DNA of 64,000 bases from Maritalea porphyrae (GTDB lineage: Bacteria; Pseudomonadota; Alphaproteobacteria; Rhizobiales; Devosiaceae): NCBI RefSeq assembly GCF_030159895.1, contig NZ_BSNI01000002.1, forward strand, positions 312,039 through 376,038, given 5' to 3'. The notes beneath the pieces are model-generated. The model saw only the letters and a program-made list of their open reading frames with translations. It did not search any database and was not told the DNA's origin. The stretch's first letter is position 1; every line of letters begins with the position of its first letter. Position numbers and translations under genes: made by a program. Positions 26,650 through 36,095 of this stretch are shown in pieces.

Positions 26650-27312
26650 ATGCACGATCTACTACACATCTTTTTGCCCGAATGGCCCATGCTGATGGCA
26701 TTTAGCGCAGCCGCCATTATTCTCGCCATTACGCCCGGACCAGATATGGCGCTGTTCCTGTCCCGCGCCATCAATTTTGGCAAGGCGCATGGAATTATGG
26801 CGATGCTCGGCGCGCTCACCGGGGTCATGATTCACACAGCCCTCGTGGTCTTTGGCGTGTCGGTTCTAATTACAACCGCGCCGATCGCCTTTTTCGCCCT
26901 AAAGATCGTTGGCGCGCTCTATTTGTTGTGGCTCGCCATTTCCGCCCTGCGTGCAGGACAGAACTTTGCTCTAGCGAAGAAAAATGATGGTGCAAAACCC
27001 AAGCTAAAAAACAGCTACCTAACCGGGCTGGGCATCAATCTGCTGAACCCCAAAATCGTACTGTTTTTCATTACGTTTTTGCCGCAATTTGTTTCAAGCG
27101 CCGACCCTTATGCGGCCTACAAGCTCTTTAGCCTAGGCATTCTTTTCAATATCATCTCACTACCGCTTTTGATCATGATGATATTTGGTGCAGACTGGCT
27201 CGCCATTGCATTGACGAAATCAAAATGGGTAGGCCGCGCCATGAACTATGGCTTTGCCGCCATATTCGCTAGCTTCGCAGCGGTTATTCTAACCGCACAA
27301 ACAAGGCACTAA
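26650..27312 (+). CDS. LysE family amino acid exporter (RhtB-like)
   Basis: A 220-residue protein with six membrane helices. The family signature ILAITPGPDMALFLSRAINF lies near residue 24, and GLGINLLNPKIVLFFITFLP follows at mid-length. Members export amino acids such as lysine, threonine or homoserine; the substrate is not predictable. The ATG at 26650 is preceded by AAGGACGTCAAA, whereas the longer start at 26596 lacks a ribosome-binding site. rlmJ follows 8 bases later, so the two may be co-transcribed. Confidence 0.9.
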   Translation: MHDLLHIFLPEWPMLMAFSAAAIILAITPGPDMALFLSRAINFGKAHGIMAMLGALTGVMIHTALVVFGVSVLITTAPIAFFALKIVGALYLLWLAISALRAGQNFALAKKNDGAKPKLKNSYLTGLGINLLNPKIVLFFITFLPQFVSSADPYAAYKLFSLGILFNIISLPLLIMMIFGADWLAIALTKSKWVGRAMNYGFAAIFASFAAVILTAQTRH

Positions 27313-27320
27313 TACGAATT

Positions 27321-28172
27321 ATGAACTATCGTCACGCCTTCCACGCTGGCAATTTTGCCGATGTTATCAAGCACATCATTCTAACGCGGATCATCTGCTA
27401 TCTGCAGAAGAAAGACAAAGCTTTCCGCGTGCTAGACACACACGCAGGCACGGGCCTTTATGACCTCACCAGTGAGGAAGCACAGCGTTCGCCTGAATGG
27501 CAAAAAGGCATCCAAGCCCTGCTTAATGCCGACCGCTCAAAAGAGTTGGACGCATTGATCAAGCCATATTTGGATGTGGTGCGGGCAATGAACCCGTCTG
27601 ACGAACTCAAGAAATACCCTGGCTCACCATTGCTGACCCGCAAATTGTTGCGTGAGCAAGACCGCCTCACGGCAACCGAGTTACATCCCAAAGATGCCAT
27701 AAAACTCAAATCGCACTTTGAAGGCGACATTCAGGTAAAGGCGATTGAGCTAGACGGCTGGCAAGCCCTTGTCGCTCACATGCCACCAAAAGAAAAACGT
27801 GGATTGATTTTGGTGGACCCACCATTTGAAAAGCCACAAGAGTTTACCCGCATGGCATCAGGGCTCTTTAGAGCGCATAAACGCTTCAGCACGGGCACAT
27901 ACGCTTTGTGGTATCCGATTAAAGATGTCGCTCAAGCCGAAACATTTGCCACCCAACTCTACAATACCGGGATCAAAAAGGTCCTGCGTGCAGAGTTTAA
28001 AATCGGCAAGTCGACCAACCCGCCGACAATGCACGGCACCGGCATGATTGTGGTCAATCCGCCATATACCTTGCCTGATGAACTCAACATCATTTTCCCG
28101 CAGCTTCTGCCAATCCTTGCACCCGAAGGCAAAGGCAGCTTCGATATTGATTGGATATACAACGAAGACTAG
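27321..28172 (+). CDS. rlmJ: 23S rRNA (adenine(2030)-N6)-methyltransferase
   Basis: A 283-residue protein. The start MNYRHAFHAGNFADVIKHII is the RlmJ signature, DTHAGTGLYDL is the SAM-binding motif and VDPPFEKPQEF the catalytic DPPF motif of N6-adenine methyltransferases. It methylates A2030 of 23S rRNA. It lies 8 bases downstream of the LysE-type exporter. A 14-bp palindrome follows some 45 bases after its stop. Confidence 0.95.
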   Translation: MNYRHAFHAGNFADVIKHIILTRIICYLQKKDKAFRVLDTHAGTGLYDLTSEEAQRSPEWQKGIQALLNADRSKELDALIKPYLDVVRAMNPSDELKKYPGSPLLTRKLLREQDRLTATELHPKDAIKLKSHFEGDIQVKAIELDGWQALVAHMPPKEKRGLILVDPPFEKPQEFTRMASGLFRAHKRFSTGTYALWYPIKDVAQAETFATQLYNTGIKKVLRAEFKIGKSTNPPTMHGTGMIVVNPPYTLPDELNIIFPQLLPILAPEGKGSFDIDWIYNED

Positions 28173-28210
28173 CCCGCATAACTCGATGGCGCAAAATGTC
28201 CCTTCATCGT

Positions 28211-28237
28211 CTCAAAATCACATATATGTGACTTGAG
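28211..28237. promoter_or_regulatory. Palindrome upstream of the cysteine hydrolase gene
   Basis: A perfect 14-bp palindrome TCACATATATGTGA (28218-28231) is flanked by CTCAA and TTGAG, giving an overall imperfect 27-bp symmetry. It lies 47 bp before the hydrolase start. The symmetric form suggests a dimeric repressor site; the neighbouring AraC-type regulator would be expected to bind asymmetric direct repeats instead. Confidence 0.5.
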
Positions 28238-28283
28238 AAATAGATAAAACTGCATTCAACTCACCTAAGTTGAAAGGCAGATC

Positions 28284-28838
28284 ATGTCCCAATCAAATCA
28301 CGCATTGCTTGTTGTCGACGTACAAGAAAGCTTCCCACACCGGGATTACTATCAGGAAAAATACGTTCCAGTTTTTGTTGAGAGTTGCCAAAAGCTAATC
28401 AATGGCGCCAAGGATGCGGGCATCCCAATTGTCCAAATTTTTCATGTGGAACCAACCGGGGCATTTTCAAAAGCATCAGGCAATATCAAAACCCTTGCCC
28501 CCATCGAAATCGAGCCAACAACAATAATTGAAAAACATCGCCATTCCGCTTTTGCCGGCACCACGCTTGATATTTGGCTCAAAGAACATGGCATCAACCA
28601 TATAACTATCTGCGGCATTCGCAGCGAACAATGCTGTGAGACCACCACCCGTCACGGATCGGACATTGGCTACAAGGTCAATTACGTGACCGACGCAACG
28701 CTCACCTTCGATATGCAACATCCAGACGGTTCAGCCCTCACCGCAGATCAGATTAAACACCGCACCGAAACGGTTCTTGCGGGTCGCTTCGCCATCATTT
28801 GCTCCGTGGACGAAGCAATCAACAATTTTTCGGCTTAA
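28284..28838 (+). CDS. Isochorismatase-like cysteine hydrolase
   Basis: A 184-residue protein with the catalytic triad of the cysteine hydrolase branch: Asp12 in LLVVDVQESF, Lys84 in IIEKHRHSAF, and Cys117 in GIRSEQCCETTTRHG. Relatives include nicotinamidase and N-carbamoylsarcosine amidase; the substrate here is not known. AAAGGCAGATC precedes the start. A GlxA-like AraC regulator begins 5 bases after the stop, so hydrolase and regulator form one operon. Confidence 0.9.
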   Translation: MSQSNHALLVVDVQESFPHRDYYQEKYVPVFVESCQKLINGAKDAGIPIVQIFHVEPTGAFSKASGNIKTLAPIEIEPTTIIEKHRHSAFAGTTLDIWLKEHGINHITICGIRSEQCCETTTRHGSDIGYKVNYVTDATLTFDMQHPDGSALTADQIKHRTETVLAGRFAIICSVDEAINNFSA

Positions 28839-28843
28839 GGATC

Positions 28844-29842
28844 ATGGCGCAGCACATTAAAATCTTCATACTCTTGGCCCCAAATCCGTTGATGTTGGAT
28901 TTTGCCGGACCGGTTGAGGTGCTGCGCCGCGCCAACAAAATTCAAACAGACTTTGTCTTTGCTGTAGAATATATCGCGCCCCACGCAGAGATGATGACAT
29001 CTGCCGGCCTGCCCGTTTCGGGCCTCGGCAAATTGCCCAAATATCTGCCGTCGAAAAGCTATCTGATGATCTCTGGCACCACCGCAGACATATTGGGATC
29101 AGGTGACACCCCATCACGCGCGCAAATTGAAAAAGACAAGCAAACTATCATTTCTTGGCTGCGCAATATCGTCACCAAAGATCAAACTTTGCTGACCATC
29201 TGCTCCGGCGCTCTGCTGGCAGCGCACGCTGGACTATTTGATGGCTATCGCTGCACCACCCATCATGAATGCTTAGACGAATTGCGCAGCATCAGCCCGC
29301 ACATCAGGATTGAAGAAAACCGTCTCTTCACCGAGGACCGCAACCGGTTCGCCAGCGCCGGCATCACGTCAGGCACCGACTTAATGCTGCATATTGTGGG
29401 CAAAAAACTTGGGCTTGCAGCAGCGGCTGATATTGCCAAACACATGGTTGTATTTGCGCGCCGCAATGGCGATGCGCCACAACTTTCGCCATTTGTGCAA
29501 GGGCGCAGCCATTTGCACCCAACCGTGCATCGCATCCAAGATCTAATCGCTGCCGACCCAACCAAAGACTGGGATGTGCAAACCCTATCGCGCGAAGCCC
29601 ATATGAGCGCCCGGCATTTCTCACGACTGTTCAATGCCCAAACAGGCCTGTCCGTGCCAGACTATGTAAATGGATTGCGGATTGCCATCGCCGAAAACGC
29701 TTTGCGCGCGCAAAAGGTCAATATCGAACATTTAGTGGGCGATCTGGGCTTTGGTTCATCGCGACATTTCCGTCGCGCTTGGCAAAAACACCACCAATTA
29801 TCGCCCACCCAATGGCGTGACCAACAAATTGGCAACGCCTAG
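28844..29842 (+). CDS. GlxA-like AraC family regulator (DJ-1/PfpI domain plus AraC HTH)
   Basis: A 332-residue regulator. The N-terminal half is a DJ-1/PfpI-type domain (ILLAPNPLMLDFAGPVEVLR, with the nucleophile-elbow-like TICSGALLAAHAGLFDG). The C-terminal hundred residues are an AraC tandem HTH (LSREAHMSARHFSRLF, then LGFGSSRHFRRAWQKHH). This GlxA architecture senses small nitrogenous metabolites in known members. The ATG at 28844 has AAGGATC just ahead; it follows the cysteine hydrolase directly and probably regulates it. Its end overlaps the convergent SDR gene by 4 bases. Confidence 0.92.
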   Translation: MAQHIKIFILLAPNPLMLDFAGPVEVLRRANKIQTDFVFAVEYIAPHAEMMTSAGLPVSGLGKLPKYLPSKSYLMISGTTADILGSGDTPSRAQIEKDKQTIISWLRNIVTKDQTLLTICSGALLAAHAGLFDGYRCTTHHECLDELRSISPHIRIEENRLFTEDRNRFASAGITSGTDLMLHIVGKKLGLAAAADIAKHMVVFARRNGDAPQLSPFVQGRSHLHPTVHRIQDLIAADPTKDWDVQTLSREAHMSARHFSRLFNAQTGLSVPDYVNGLRIAIAENALRAQKVNIEHLVGDLGFGSSRHFRRAWQKHHQLSPTQWRDQQIGNA

Positions 29843-30543
29843 ACCGAACGGGTTATCCCACCATCAATGCGAATATTTTGCCCAGTCATATAGCTAGATT
29901 TGTCTGACGCTAGAAACCCGACCAGCTCCGATACCTCATCGACCCTGCCATAGCGACCCATCGGAATACGGACCCGACGATCTTCAGTTTCAGGCAAGCT
30001 ATCTATGAAGCCGGGCAGCACATTATTCATCCGAATGTTCGCTGCCGCATATTTATCGGCGAAAAGTTTTGAAAAGGCTGCCAACGACGCGCGGAAAACC
30101 CCAGACGTTGGGAACAAGGCTTCAGGCTCAAATGTTGCGTATGTTGAAATATTGACGAATGAGCCACCACCCTGGCTTTGCATAATCGGTGTGACCAACT
30201 TGGCGATGCGCACCACATTCATCAAATAGACATCCATACCCACATGCCAATCGTCATCTGAAATGTCGAGTATTGGGCCCTTTGGGCCATGCCCAGCACT
30301 TGAAACAACCGCATCAGTACGGCCCCATTTTTCCATTGCCGCATCAACCAGCCGTTGTAGATCGCTTACATTTTGGTTCGAGCCGGTTACACCGATACCG
30401 CCAAGTTCACTGGCCAACGCTTCGCCCTTGCCCGAGGATGAAAGAATGCCGACACTCCAGCCCTGCGCCGCCAAATGTTTTGCGGCCCCAGCCCCAATGC
30501 CAGAACCTCCACCGACCACAAGCGCTACTTTTTGATCCATCAT
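29839..30543 (-). CDS. SDR family protein lacking the usual Tyr-Lys pair
   Basis: A 234-residue SDR fold: VVGGGSGIGAGAAKHL binds the nucleotide, SSAGHGP replaces the usual NNAG, and the C-terminus ends MTGQNIRIDGGITRSV. At the expected YxxxK site the sequence reads TSGVFRASLAAFSKLF, so tyrosine and lysine appear to be replaced by serine and arginine. I believe this substitution marks a known non-classical SDR subgroup, so catalysis may be altered or absent. GGAG lies 7 bases before the ATG at 30543. It is divergent from a LysR gene, which probably regulates it. Confidence 0.85.
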   Translation of the reverse strand: MMDQKVALVVGGGSGIGAGAAKHLAAQGWSVGILSSSGKGEALASELGGIGVTGSNQNVSDLQRLVDAAMEKWGRTDAVVSSAGHGPKGPILDISDDDWHVGMDVYLMNVVRIAKLVTPIMQSQGGGSFVNISTYATFEPEALFPTSGVFRASLAAFSKLFADKYAAANIRMNNVLPGFIDSLPETEDRRVRIPMGRYGRVDEVSELVGFLASDKSSYMTGQNIRIDGGITRSV

Positions 30544-30650
30544 AATATGACTCCGTCAATAATATTTCTATCACCATTACAGCCTAGATTGTTCGACACA
30601 AATCAGTTTTCGTGCAACAAGATAGTAGTTTTTCTATCGGCTCGATGATC

Positions 30651-31526
30651 ATGGCAATCAACACACCCAGCACTCAAACCCTCAACGCACTGCGCGCCAC
30701 CGCCGATGCCGGCAGTTTCAGCGCTGCAGCCGAGCAATTGGGTGTCACCCAGGGCGCTGTCGCCCAATCAGTAAGGCAATTTGAAGAACGGCTAGGGTTT
30801 AAACTGTTTGAAAGATGGGCGCGCGGACTGCGGCCAACACCGACTTGTTTGAATTATCTTGCTGAAATCGAACCAGCGCTCGATCGGATTGCGCAAGCCA
30901 CAGCAACCCTTGCCGAACATGATCGCACAACCACCAATCAAGTAACGGTCAGCACAACCCCATCAATTGCCAGCCGGTGGCTCATCCCCAAACTGTCTAG
31001 CTTCTATCTAGAACATTCCGACATTGTGATCGCTATCGATGCAAGTGAAAAGCTAAGGCGTTTCACCGGCCCTGAGGCCGTTGATATTGCAATACGTTGG
31101 GGCGGTACACCGAGCAGCGACGTCAACGTCACACCGATTTTGTCCAACACCATTATTGCGGTTGCGAGCCCATCAATTGCGCCAAAAAATCCTAACGAAA
31201 CTGATGCGCTTGACGGCAACCCCCTGATTAATGACGGGCATCGGCTTTGGGATCGCTGGGCGAAAAACTTCGCCAAAAAACTACCCACAAAACCACTCGA
31301 CTTTGGCCAAACCAATCACGCCATTGATGCGGCAATCAACGGGCTGGGCATTGCGCTTGTGCCATTGGTCTTGGTGACTGAACTCATTGAAAATGGTCAG
31401 CTTGTCCGCGCACTGCCTAAAGAATTTGACCTAAATACCGAAATCAAGTTTCACCTGATCAGCAAAAATCACAATTCATCGCCCGCCGTTTCAACCGTCA
31501 GGCAATGGATTATTGAACAAAGCTAG
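30651..31526 (+). CDS. LysR family transcriptional regulator (GcvA-like)
   Basis: A 291-residue LysR protein of the GcvA-like branch. The HTH is AGSFSAAAEQLGVTQGAVAQ, followed by VRQFEERLGFKLFERWARGL, then an effector domain with VDIAIRWGG and a late AINGLGIALVPLVLVTELI. Starts at 30612, 30645 and 30651 are all in frame; none has a strong ribosome-binding site, and 30651 gives the usual distance to the HTH. It is divergent from the SDR gene at 30543 and ends 7 bases before the convergent rlmN. Confidence 0.9.
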   Translation: MAINTPSTQTLNALRATADAGSFSAAAEQLGVTQGAVAQSVRQFEERLGFKLFERWARGLRPTPTCLNYLAEIEPALDRIAQATATLAEHDRTTTNQVTVSTTPSIASRWLIPKLSSFYLEHSDIVIAIDASEKLRRFTGPEAVDIAIRWGGTPSSDVNVTPILSNTIIAVASPSIAPKNPNETDALDGNPLINDGHRLWDRWAKNFAKKLPTKPLDFGQTNHAIDAAINGLGIALVPLVLVTELIENGQLVRALPKEFDLNTEIKFHLISKNHNSSPAVSTVRQWIIEQS

Positions 31527-31533
31527 TTGGTCG

Positions 31534-32730
31534 CTATTGCGCAGCTTGCAGCGCGTCGCGGTCTTTTTTCTTCATCCGTTCAGATTCGGATTTGAGCTGT
31601 CCGCAAGCCGCAAAAATATCCCGACCACGTGGCGTCCGCACAGGGCTCGCATAGCCAGCAATATTGACCACATCGGCAAACTTTTCGATCTGCGCCCAGC
31701 TTGAACATTCATATTCTGAACCCGGCCACGGGTTAAACGGAATAAGATTGATCTTTGCGGGAATGCCATCAAGCAATCTCACCAGTGCTTTGGCGTCAGC
31801 AATTGAATCATTGACCCCTTTAAGCATCACATATTCAAACGTAATGCGTCTTGCGTTCGACAGCCCCGGATAATTCCGGCAAGCCTCAAGCAATTCCTCA
31901 AGCGGATACTTCTTGTTGATCGGCACCAAGATATCGCGCAATTCGTCACGCACAGCATGCAGCGAAATAGCCAGCATAACGCCAGTCTCTTCACCAATTT
32001 CGGCAATCGCAGGCACAACGCCAGAAGTCGAAAGTGTAATCCGACGTTTGGACAACGAAATGCCATCGCCATCCGCCATTAACAACATAGCGCGTTTCAC
32101 ATTTTCCGTATTATAAAGCGGTTCGCCCATGCCCATCATCACCACATTGGTAATGGCACGCAGGCCCTCTTTTGGCACAACGCCGTCCGTTGGCCGAGTG
32201 CCACCTGGGAAATCGCCCAAACGCTCACGCGCCATAAGCACCTGAGAAACAATTTCACCAGCGGTTAGGTTACGCACCAATTTCTGTGTGCCGGTATGAC
32301 AAAACGTGCAGGTAAGTGTGCAACCCACCTGCGAGGACACACACAAAGTGCCGCGATCTTCTTCCGGAATATAGACGGTTTCAACATCCACTGGCGGCAT
32401 ATTGGGCTGCTCTGGATCAGTGAAGCGAAACAACCATTTACGTGTACCATCGGTTGAAACCTGTTCAGAAACAATCTCCGGACGATGAAGAACGAACCTC
32501 TCTTTGAGCTGTTCGCGCAGTCCCTTGGCGATATTGAGCATATCGTCAAAGTCTGTGACACCGTTCACATAGAGCCAATTCCACAATTGAGATACCCGCA
32601 TGCGGATTTGCTTTTCCGGCAAGCCAAGAGACGCCAAGGCCTCGCTCAATTGCGCGCGATCCATGCCGATCAGCGATTGCTTTTTGGGTGCCGCCGGCGT
32701 TGCCGCGGTCAAGTCAAGGGTAACGTTCAT
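31534..32730 (-). CDS. rlmN: Dual-specificity 23S rRNA / tRNA adenine-C2 methyltransferase RlmN
   Basis: A 398-residue radical SAM enzyme. The iron-sulfur motif is [11 protein letters not shown] (CxxxCxxC). Upstream QVGCT and downstream GMGEPLYN are family landmarks, and a catalytic cysteine is available in the C-terminal [12 protein letters not shown] segment. It methylates C2 of A2503 in 23S rRNA and A37 in some tRNAs. The ATG at 32730 is used; a TTG directly before it is not needed. Monocistronic. Confidence 0.97.
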   Translation of the reverse strand: MNVTLDLTAATPAAPKKQSLIGMDRAQLSEALASLGLPEKQIRMRVSQLWNWLYVNGVTDFDDMLNIAKGLREQLKERFVLHRPEIVSEQVSTDGTRKWLFRFTDPEQPNMPPVDVETVYIPEEDRGTLCVSSQVGCTLTCTFCHTGTQKLVRNLTAGEIVSQVLMARERLGDFPGGTRPTDGVVPKEGLRAITNVVMMGMGEPLYNTENVKRAMLLMADGDGISLSKRRITLSTSGVVPAIAEIGEETGVMLAISLHAVRDELRDILVPINKKYPLEELLEACRNYPGLSNARRITFEYVMLKGVNDSIADAKALVRLLDGIPAKINLIPFNPWPGSEYECSSWAQIEKFADVVNIAGYASPVRTPRGRDIFAACGQLKSESERMKKKDRDALQAAQ

Positions 32731-32869
32731 CAAAGTTCACCAGCTACGCGAAGGCCTATTCTTTTGCCAAGAACCGGCCCATCTCAATTCGCGTTCAAAA
32801 ATTCAAGTTGGCCCACCTATCACACATGGTGCCAATTGAACAAGATTATAGTGTAATTTTGGCTTTTTG

Positions 32870-33391
32870 CTATTGATTGCAAGCGCTATCAATTTTCCGC
32901 ATGGAAGCGGTCGCACCGGACAAAGAAAATGTCAGCGTAACCCGCGCACCCTGTTTGTTAATGCCTTCAATTTCCATCTTCGTGCCGCGACGCATGGCTG
33001 ACGCCATTTCTGACGACTGAGATGGATCTTCAAGCCAAGCTGCATCATCTTGCGTGAACATCGAAAACTCAGATCCGCCAATTTTGGCGGTGGCCAGGCT
33101 ATCAGTGCCAAACTCAAACCCAGCAACCAAATTCATCTCATGTGCAATGCCCGCGCTTGGACGATGCGTCACATAAAAGTATGGCTGGGTAAGCCCCTCA
33201 AGCTCTGGTTCAACCGAAATAGGCTTTGAATGAACGAAGCAAAAAGGTGTCGCCGAGCGGGTCGTTGAATAGGCTGACCAAGCTTTAAACTCGCCCAAAG
33301 ATTGAACCGACTGCGCACTTGCCGCTTGTGGCAGCAGTGCAAGCACTAACAAGCAAACAGATACAAAAACTCTAAGGAGAAGACGGATCAT
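32870..33391 (-). CDS. Invasion-associated locus B (IalB)-like exported protein, copy 1
   Basis: A 173-residue exported protein. A signal peptide (MIRLLLRVFVSVCLLVLALL, cleaved near AASA-QS) is followed by a domain with the conserved tract FKAWSAY, CFVHSKP, YFYVTHRP and a C-terminal pair with Cys in IDSACNQ, which may bond to the CFVHS cysteine. It resembles the IalB family first named in Bartonella, but here a virulence role is not implied. It follows a paralogue (33467-33994) by 75 bases on the same strand. Confidence 0.82.
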   Translation of the reverse strand: MIRLLLRVFVSVCLLVLALLPQAASAQSVQSLGEFKAWSAYSTTRSATPFCFVHSKPISVEPELEGLTQPYFYVTHRPSAGIAHEMNLVAGFEFGTDSLATAKIGGSEFSMFTQDDAAWLEDPSQSSEMASAMRRGTKMEIEGINKQGARVTLTFSLSGATASMRKIDSACNQ

Positions 33392-33466
33392 AAATCGAGC
33401 AGACTTAGTTCGGGACAATCGGTTTTGCGGCACTAAACCACAAAACCGATAAAAGTGCAGCAATTT

Positions 33467-33994
33467 CTAGTTGCAAGCCTTGTCGATCTCATTCATCGCA
33501 GCGGTTACACCTGACAATGAATATGTATCTGTGGTGCGTGTGCCACGCGAAGAAATACCGCGTACCACCATTTCGGTGCCGCGCTTCATGGCTTCAACAA
33601 AACCAGTTTCATGCTCTTTATAAAGCCACGCAGCTTCCAATTTCGGATCCGTGACCATTGGATAGGCTTTGCCATCAATCGTGGCTGAAGCTTCAGCTTT
33701 TTCCTTATAAGGATAGCCGATCATCGTCGCCACTTCGTTCTTTGCCTTAGTGCCCATCCGGTGCGTTACCAAAAAATGGATCGGACCGCGTTTCACATTT
33801 GTTGGCTGGCTGTCTTTCGGCGTTGCCGAAATATAACAAATCTTTCCATTGGCATCTTTATCTGTCCAAGCGGTCCAGAATTTGTGTGTTGCCAACTTCG
33901 TCGCTGCATCAGCGCTACCTACAACTGCAAATGTTGAGAGCGCAGCAAGTCCAGCTGCCATTGCGAACTTTTTCATATCTTTTGCCGTCATCAT
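33467..33994 (-). CDS. Invasion-associated locus B (IalB)-like exported protein, copy 2
   Basis: A 175-residue exported protein, paralogous to the next gene downstream. The signal peptide is KKFAMAAGLAALSTFAVVGS, cleaved near ADA-AT. The mature domain has HKFWTAW, ICYISATPKD, FLVTHRMGTK and the closing IDKACN, in the same order as its neighbour, and the two cysteines could form a disulfide. AGGAACCC precedes the ATG at 33994; an earlier ATG at 34033 is less likely. The pair is probably a tandem duplication expressed together. Confidence 0.85.
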   Translation of the reverse strand: MMTAKDMKKFAMAAGLAALSTFAVVGSADAATKLATHKFWTAWTDKDANGKICYISATPKDSQPTNVKRGPIHFLVTHRMGTKAKNEVATMIGYPYKEKAEASATIDGKAYPMVTDPKLEAAWLYKEHETGFVEAMKRGTEMVVRGISSRGTRTTDTYSLSGVTAAMNEIDKACN

Positions 33995-34156
33995 TTTTGG
34001 GTTCCTGTTCAAAATACCCGCTTCCCGCATCATTATCCGCCAACGAAGTTACCAAGCTGCAAAAATCCGCAGCATTTTATACAAATGCCAACATAGCCCA
34101 GAATTGGGCAGTAATTTGGCGCTTGCCAAAGCTTTTCCCTTGTTTCACCCTTCAAG

Positions 34157-34657
34157 GTGAATGAAGTCTTAACAAAACCCGAAAACGAGGCCCGTTTGAC
34201 CCGATCAATCCTGTTTGTTTGCCTTGGCAACATTTGTCGTTCACCCACGGCAGAGGCTGTGTTCACAAAGCGTGCGATCAATCTCGGCCACAAGGACCTA
34301 ATCATTGATAGCGCGGGCACCGGCGCCTGGCATGTGGGCAACCCACCAGACAAGCGTGCAACCGCTCACGCAAAAAAACGCGGCTATGATCTGACGCCGC
34401 TGCGCGCCCGCGCCGTCGCCCCGACAGACTTCGATCACTTTGATTTGATCTTGGCCATGGACCTGCAGAACTTTGACGATCTAGTTCGCGCTGCGCCAAA
34501 AAATCCACATGCACGAATTGAAATGTTCTTGGATTATGAACCCAGCGCCACGCGCGAGGTGCCCGATCCCTACTATGGCGGCGCGCAAGGGTTCGAAGAA
34601 GTGCTCGACCTAATCGAAGCGGCAAGCGATGGACTGCTGCAAAAACTAAAGCGATAG
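34157..34657 (+). CDS. Low molecular weight protein-tyrosine phosphatase
   Basis: A 166-residue LMW phosphatase. The P-loop VCLGNICRSP holds the nucleophile Cys22 and Arg28, and the general acid aspartate lies in VPDPYYGG near the C-terminus. Both match the family. Start choice is uncertain because the first dozen residues (MNEVLTKPENEAR) are not conserved; an internal start is possible. In alphaproteobacteria such genes are sometimes linked to exopolysaccharide control, but no such cluster is present here. Confidence 0.93.
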   Translation: MNEVLTKPENEARLTRSILFVCLGNICRSPTAEAVFTKRAINLGHKDLIIDSAGTGAWHVGNPPDKRATAHAKKRGYDLTPLRARAVAPTDFDHFDLILAMDLQNFDDLVRAAPKNPHARIEMFLDYEPSATREVPDPYYGGAQGFEEVLDLIEAASDGLLQKLKR

Positions 34658-34755
34658 CTTTTCGCATAAAGAAGCCAATCAAATTGATCGAACGCAATCC
34701 GCGCAAATGGCACCTAAACTAGAACAACACCATCAAACCATCGGTGGTGTTTTCC

Positions 34756-35574
34756 ATGAACAGAACCAAACAAGCCGTAATTATCTTCCTGATTTTGGAA
34801 GCAATCGTTGTCAGTATCTTCAGCGCGTTGATCATCCTTGACGGTCGAGGACTTTCGCAAAACATCCCTTACGCCCTAGTGCTGATGCTCTCGCCTGCGA
34901 TTCTTGCGATGGCCGTCAGTTTTGCTGTCCATAAAAGCATCAAAGATTTCGGTTGGGGATTAGGAAAGCTGAAATATTTGGCAATGGCCTACGCCATCCC
35001 CATTCTCTACATCACGATCCCCTATTTTATTTCGATTGCCGCTGGCTGGGTGTTGCTGGACCCACACGCCACGAGCACGCTCGGCGCGGTGGATGTGCTG
35101 CAATTCTTCCTCGTCAATATTCTGATTTTGTGTGTTCTGGTGATGGGTGAAGAAATTGGCTGGCGCGGCTTCTTACTGCCACAACTGTGCAAACTCACGA
35201 GCTTTGCACACGCCTCAGCCCTGGTTGGCATCGTGTGGGTCGCGGTTCACCTGCCAATCTTTGTCTTTGCCGATTATAATGCAGGCGACAGCCCCTTGTG
35301 GTTTAGGCTGATCTGCTTCACCATCCTCGCCTTCAGCGTCAACATCGTCATCAACTGGCTGCGCATCAAATCCGGCAGTGTTTGGACGGCGGTGCTGCTG
35401 CACGCCACACACAATTCATTCCTGCAAGATATCTCGCCACTATTCCAAGAAACCGAGTGGTCGGCCTACATCTTGTCAGAAGCCGGCTTAGCCCTGACCT
35501 TGAGCGGCTTGATCGTCGGTTTCATCTTTTGGCGCAAGCGAACTGAACTTGAGAACTACGCCACCAAGTCGTAG
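34756..35574 (+). CDS. CPBP family intramembrane metalloprotease
   Basis: A 272-residue protein with about eight membrane helices. Motif 1 is GEEIGWRGFLLP (Glu132, Glu133, Arg137). Motif 2 is VAVHLPIF with its histidine, and motif 3 is LLHATHNSF with His and Asn. These are the active-site elements of the CAAX protease/bacteriocin-processing family. The target is unknown. The ATG at 34756 is chosen over an in-frame GTG at 34744; GGTGG lies 10 bases upstream. It overlaps the convergent thpR gene by 19 bases. Confidence 0.88.
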   Translation: MNRTKQAVIIFLILEAIVVSIFSALIILDGRGLSQNIPYALVLMLSPAILAMAVSFAVHKSIKDFGWGLGKLKYLAMAYAIPILYITIPYFISIAAGWVLLDPHATSTLGAVDVLQFFLVNILILCVLVMGEEIGWRGFLLPQLCKLTSFAHASALVGIVWVAVHLPIFVFADYNAGDSPLWFRLICFTILAFSVNIVINWLRIKSGSVWTAVLLHATHNSFLQDISPLFQETEWSAYILSEAGLALTLSGLIVGFIFWRKRTELENYATKS

Positions 35575-36095
35575 CGCTCTTCCACCAAATATGGTCCGCC
35601 GCCCACAGAGTCTTTTGCAGAATACAAAACAAACTGATCAACTGTGAAGGTGAGCGGAAAGAATGCACCGGCCAATTGTATATGTCGGGCCATGTCATCA
35701 GCGCTCTCGCCGTTTAGCCTCGCCAATGTGATGTGGGGGACAAATTTGCGCCCATCTGGCTTTAAACCCAATCGCTGCAACGCACGCTCATGCATTTCAT
35801 GCAGGGCGGTCAACTGATCACACGGTTCAAGCCCCGCATAAAGGATGCGCGGCCTATTGCCCCCAAAAACGCCAAGATGATTTACCGTGACGGTGAATGG
35901 CGGCTCGACGCGTAATTCATCCAAACAATTCGCGATCGCATTTCCGGTGTGATTGTCCACATCACCGATATAGCGCAGTGTAATGTGGTAGTTGGAGGGG
36001 TCAATCCAGCGAGACTTGCCAAGCCCGCCGCGCTTTAAGGAAAGCGCAAATGACACATCGCTTGGTATCTCCAAGCCAGTAAATAAACGCGGCAT
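35556..36095 (-). CDS. thpR: RNA 2',3'-cyclic phosphodiesterase (2'-5' RNA ligase family)
   Basis: A 179-residue 2H phosphoesterase. The two catalytic HxT motifs are HITLRYIG (His37, Thr39) and HITLARL (His121, Thr123), spaced as in ThpR. It hydrolyses 2',3'-cyclic phosphate RNA ends; ligase activity is a side reaction. The start MPRLFTGLEIP is typical of the family. It converges with, and overlaps by 19 bases, the CPBP protease gene. Confidence 0.92.
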   Translation of the reverse strand: MPRLFTGLEIPSDVSFALSLKRGGLGKSRWIDPSNYHITLRYIGDVDNHTGNAIANCLDELRVEPPFTVTVNHLGVFGGNRPRILYAGLEPCDQLTALHEMHERALQRLGLKPDGRKFVPHITLARLNGESADDMARHIQLAGAFFPLTFTVDQFVLYSAKDSVGGGPYLVEERYDLVA

